Shown piece after piece: positions 61,732 through 64,000 of a DNA stretch of 64,000 nt. The notes beneath the pieces are model-generated. The model made no database searches. It was not told the origin of the DNA and worked only from the letters and a program-made list of their open reading frames with translations. Each line of letters starts with the position of its first letter. The stretch's first letter is position 1. This DNA is from Magnetococcales bacterium (lineage in GTDB: Bacteria > Pseudomonadota > Magnetococcia > Magnetococcales > Magnetaquicoccaceae): positions 54,121 through 118,120 of the forward strand of contig JADGAZ010000015.1 in NCBI GenBank assembly GCA_015231755.1. The letters run 5' to 3'. A program made the translations under genes and the position numbers.

Positions 61732-62751
61732 TCAATAAGGATCCATGAAGGCGTAAGGATTCCACTCCAGGGGCGGGGCCTGCATGAGCAGCACCTGTTC
61801 CCGCAGGGACAGGATGTGGTTGTCCCAGTAGCGGGGGGCGTCGAACCAGGGAAAGGCCCGGGGAAAGGCGGGATCATCCCAGCGTCGGGCGATCCAGGCG
61901 GAATAGTGGATCATGCGCAAGGTGCGCAGGGCCTCCACCAGATGGATCTCCCGGGGATTGAAATCGTGAAACTTCCGGTATCCTTTGAGCAGCGCCGCAA
62001 ACTGGCTGCCTTGTTCTTCTCTTTCTCCCGACAGGCACATCCAAAGATCCTGAATCGCCGGTCCCATGCGGGCGTCGTCGAAATCGACGAACAGGGGTCC
62101 ATTGTCGGTCCATAGAATGTTGCCCGAATGGCAATCCCCGTGGAGACGGATTTTTTTGGGTTGTCCCGCCTGCTCGAAGCAGCGTCGGATCAGGGCCAGC
62201 AGTTCGCCGGTGAGGGAGTCGTAGATGGCCCGCAGTTCCAGGGGGATGAATTTGGATTCCATCAAGAAGCGGTGCGGTTCCACGCCGAAGGTTTCCACGT
62301 CCAGGGTGGGGCGGGCCTGGAATGGACGGGTCGCCCCCACCGCGTGAATTCGTCCCAGAGCCAGTCCCAACCGTTCCAGATGGTCGAAGTTTTCCAGGTC
62401 CGGCGCCCGTCCTCCGCATTTGGGATAGATGGCGAAACGGAATCCCTGCCAGGGATGCAGGGTTCGGCCCGCCGTATTGGCCAGGGGGGCCACCACCGGG
62501 ATTTCCATTTCCGCCAATTGGGTGGTGAAGTGGTGTTCTTCCAAGATGGCGGCCTGATTCCAGCGTCCTTTGCGGTAGAATTTCACCACCAGGGCTTCGC
62601 CGTTTTCCACCCCGACTTGATAGACCCGGTTTTCGAAGCTGTTGAGCGCCAGCAGGCGTCCATCGCAGCGATATCCAACGCTTTCCACCGCATCCAGGAT
62701 CACTTCCGGGCTGAGGTTTTTGTATGGGGTTTTGTGCGAGTGTCCGGACAT
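61732..62751 (-). CDS. srkA: Stress response serine/threonine kinase SrkA
   Basis: 339 residues from ATG 62751 (AAGG upstream; a longer frame to 62820 uses TTG). The SrkA/YihE (RdoA) pattern is strong: ALNSFENRVYQVGVENGEALVVKFYR near the start, EEHHFTTQLAEMEIPVVAPL, FAIYPKCGGRAPDLEN, the catalytic loop RLHGDCHSGNILWTD and the metal DFDDARMGPAIQDLWM. It phosphorylates Ser/Thr and in E. coli counters MazF-linked death and supports stress survival. Family kinases are APH-like. It lies beside an insertion sequence. Confidence 0.92.
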   Translation of the reverse strand: MSGHSHKTPYKNLSPEVILDAVESVGYRCDGRLLALNSFENRVYQVGVENGEALVVKFYRKGRWNQAAILEEHHFTTQLAEMEIPVVAPLANTAGRTLHPWQGFRFAIYPKCGGRAPDLENFDHLERLGLALGRIHAVGATRPFQARPTLDVETFGVEPHRFLMESKFIPLELRAIYDSLTGELLALIRRCFEQAGQPKKIRLHGDCHSGNILWTDNGPLFVDFDDARMGPAIQDLWMCLSGEREEQGSQFAALLKGYRKFHDFNPREIHLVEALRTLRMIHYSAWIARRWDDPAFPRAFPWFDAPRYWDNHILSLREQVLLMQAPPLEWNPYAFMDPY

Positions 62752-62947
62752 GCGCGCCTTGCATCCATGATTGAACAGTTTTTTGCCCGGCTTTGGATTG
62801 GCGAGGGCAGCCTTTTCCAAATCGATGTCGGCATTATCTCTTTTTTGTGGGGAATCGGAAAGGGTTGGCCAGGGCGAAACCGGGATGAAGAGGCTGTCAA
62901 CCGGTCTGGAAACGTGATTTTAATCTATTTTTAATCTTAACAGCCCG

Positions 62948-62976
62948 TTGATAAAATATTAATCATCTGGTATACT
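62948..62976 (+). promoter_or_regulatory. Sigma-70 promoter for the transposase gene
   Basis: TTGATA (62948-62953), a 17-bp spacer and TATACT (62971-62976) form a near-consensus promoter. It lies ~30 bp upstream of GGAGGGAG and the transposase ATG at 63006. The insertion element's left end is probably just upstream (around 62937-62945), but the terminal inverted repeat cannot be confirmed without its right end. Confidence 0.75.
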
Positions 62977-63005
62977 GTTGCCATTGAACCTGACAGGAGG
63001 GAGAG

Positions 63006-64000
63006 ATGGCGCTGGGACAGATGGGTGGGAAGCAGGAGGAGATGTTCATCACGTGGGATGAGTTGCCGAGGTCGCCTGGGCATCCATTTTACGATCGCCT
63101 GCAGAAAGAGTTGGATCAAGCTGGATTTGATCGGTTCGCGGAGGAGAAATGCGCACCGTACTACGCGAAAGGGCGGCGCGGGAGGCCGTCGATTCCGCCT
63201 GGTCGATATTTTCGGATGCATTTTGTGGGATATTTCGAGGGGATCAACAGCGAACGTGGGATTGAGTGGAAATGCAGTGACTCGCTGGCGTTGCGGGAAT
63301 TTTTGAAACTGAAGTTGGTGGAACGTGTGCCGGATCATTCGACGCTGAGCACGACCCGGAGTCGTCTGCCGCTGGAGACCCACAAAGAGGTGTTCGGCTG
63401 GGTACTGAAGGTGTTGTCGGAAGCGGGTCTGGTGCATGGGGACCGGTTGGGTGTGGACGCCTCGACTATGGAGGCGAATGCGGCGCTGCGTGGTTTGGTT
63501 CAGCGTGGGAGCGGCGACACTTACCGGGAAATGCTTGAGAATTTGGCGAAGGCGAGCGGGATTGAGACGCCGACGACAGAGCAGTTGATCCGGCTGGATC
63601 GGAAACGCGAGGGCAAGAAGCTGTCCAACAAGGAGTGGGAATCGCCGGTGGATGCGGACGCTCGGATCGCGAAGTTGAAGGATGGTCGGACGCATTTGGC
63701 GTACAAGCCGGAGCACGCGGTGGACCTGGACAGTGGAGCCATTGTGGCGGTGAGGGTTCATGCTGCGGATCATGGCGACACATCCACGATCGGAGGGACA
63801 CTGGAAGAGGCACGCCGGAATCTGAATCAGGTTGTCAAGGTGCCCCTGGACGAGGAAAACCGCTGCGAGGTGATCGCCGACAAGGGGTATCATTCGCGGG
63901 AGGTATTGAAGGCGTTGGCGGCAGGTCCCTGGCAGAGCCGGATTGCCGAACCGGAACGTTCCGGGGTGAATCGTTGGCATGGCGACAAAGCGGCGCAACA
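63006..64000 (+). CDS. IS4/IS5-superfamily DDE transposase, partial (runs off the window)
   Basis: The frame from ATG 63006 (GGAGGGAG six bases upstream) stays open to the last base: at least 331 codons. The N-terminal part is DUF772-like (ITWDELPRSPGHPFYDRLQ, RPSIPPGRYFRMHFVGYFEGI, DSLALREFLKLKLVERVPDHSTLSTTRSRL region ~80-120). The DDE core follows: VDASTMEANAALRG (first Asp), later DADARIAKLKDGRTHLAYK, HAVDLDSGAIVAVRVHAADHGD and VIADKGYHSREVL (second Asp). The third carboxylate lies beyond the window. It catalyses cut-and-paste transposition. The element sits between srkA and whatever follows. The left terminal repeat is not confirmed. Confidence 0.85.
   Translation, partial: MALGQMGGKQEEMFITWDELPRSPGHPFYDRLQKELDQAGFDRFAEEKCAPYYAKGRRGRPSIPPGRYFRMHFVGYFEGINSERGIEWKCSDSLALREFLKLKLVERVPDHSTLSTTRSRLPLETHKEVFGWVLKVLSEAGLVHGDRLGVDASTMEANAALRGLVQRGSGDTYREMLENLAKASGIETPTTEQLIRLDRKREGKKLSNKEWESPVDADARIAKLKDGRTHLAYKPEHAVDLDSGAIVAVRVHAADHGDTSTIGGTLEEARRNLNQVVKVPLDEENRCEVIADKGYHSREVLKALAAGPWQSRIAEPERSGVNRWHGDKAAQ

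Noticed and set aside
62937..63998. 353-codon minus-strand ORF at the right end
   Set aside because: It is antisense to the transposase gene, which has a good promoter, ribosome-binding site and recognisable DDE motifs on the other strand.

Overview
The window looks like a chromosomal segment of a GC-rich Gram-negative proteobacterium. Evidence for this is LptF/LptG, MurJ, a TolC-type outer-membrane protein, the two-subunit glycyl-tRNA synthetase, IHF, the chi subunit of DNA polymerase III and many exported lipoproteins. A dispersed palindromic repeat beginning with an A-run, an Rpn-type PD-(D/E)XK pseudogene with Gly-Glu-Gln repeats, and the wealth of CHASE2 cyclases, HD-GYP proteins and hybrid kinases recall Magnetococcia or deep alphaproteobacteria. 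That placement is inference only. No rRNA, tRNA, CRISPR array or phage was found.

Layout. 1-1.7 kb: end of a glycosyltransferase gene, a DciA-like gene and a tRNA methyltransferase. 1.7-5 kb: tandem 120-bp repeats, then an exported protein coupled to a CHASE2 adenylate cyclase. 5-8.2 kb: TolC-like lipoprotein and a ClC antiporter. 8.3-11.8 kb: sigma-54 activator, small zinc-ribbon and hypothetical genes, Crp/Fnr regulator. 11.9-14 kb: four consecutive small exported low-complexity proteins of unknown function. 14.2-18.7 kb: lptG-lptF divergent from pepA-holC. 18.7-19.2 kb: a non-coding inverted-repeat element with three 29-bp tandem repeats. 19.2-25.6 kb: membrane proteins, an FmdE-like protein, an exported protein and a second exported-protein/CHASE2-cyclase pair. 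25.7-30.1 kb: formylglycine-enzyme-like lipoprotein, murJ, rpsT, a DEAD-box helicase. 30.2-33.5 kb: repeats and a large multi-receiver hybrid kinase. 33.7-37.9 kb: ihfA, smpB, dapA, folK, folB, an MFS transporter. 38-44.1 kb: an Rpn-family pseudogene, then a binding protein / sensor kinase / HD-GYP regulator operon. 44.2-49.1 kb: pteridine-reductase-like SDR, catalase with a palindrome over its promoter, and a nucleotidyltransferase-kinase fusion with HldE domains in reverse order. 49.2-54.2 kb: a translationally coupled yejE-yejF-phosphate-transporter-like run with a HEPN/MNT pair. 54.7-57.3 kb: an rfbC-like gene and an AT-rich ATPase-DUF4276 pair. 57.4-62.8 kb: glyS-glyQ, an M48 peptidase, srkA. 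62.9-64 kb: start of an insertion sequence.

The most interesting candidates for undescribed biology are the ATPase-DUF4276 pair (55.4-57.3 kb; a plausible anti-phage or conflict module), the four-gene exported cluster (11.9-14 kb), and the repeat family, whose copies form paired inverted repeats around otherwise empty DNA. Housekeeping parts (lpt, pep/hol, gly, fol, smpB/dapA, murJ/rpsT) have familiar neighbourhoods. The two cyclases, the two large kinases, the HD-GYP protein, the sigma-54 activator and the Crp/Fnr protein make this a signalling-rich stretch.
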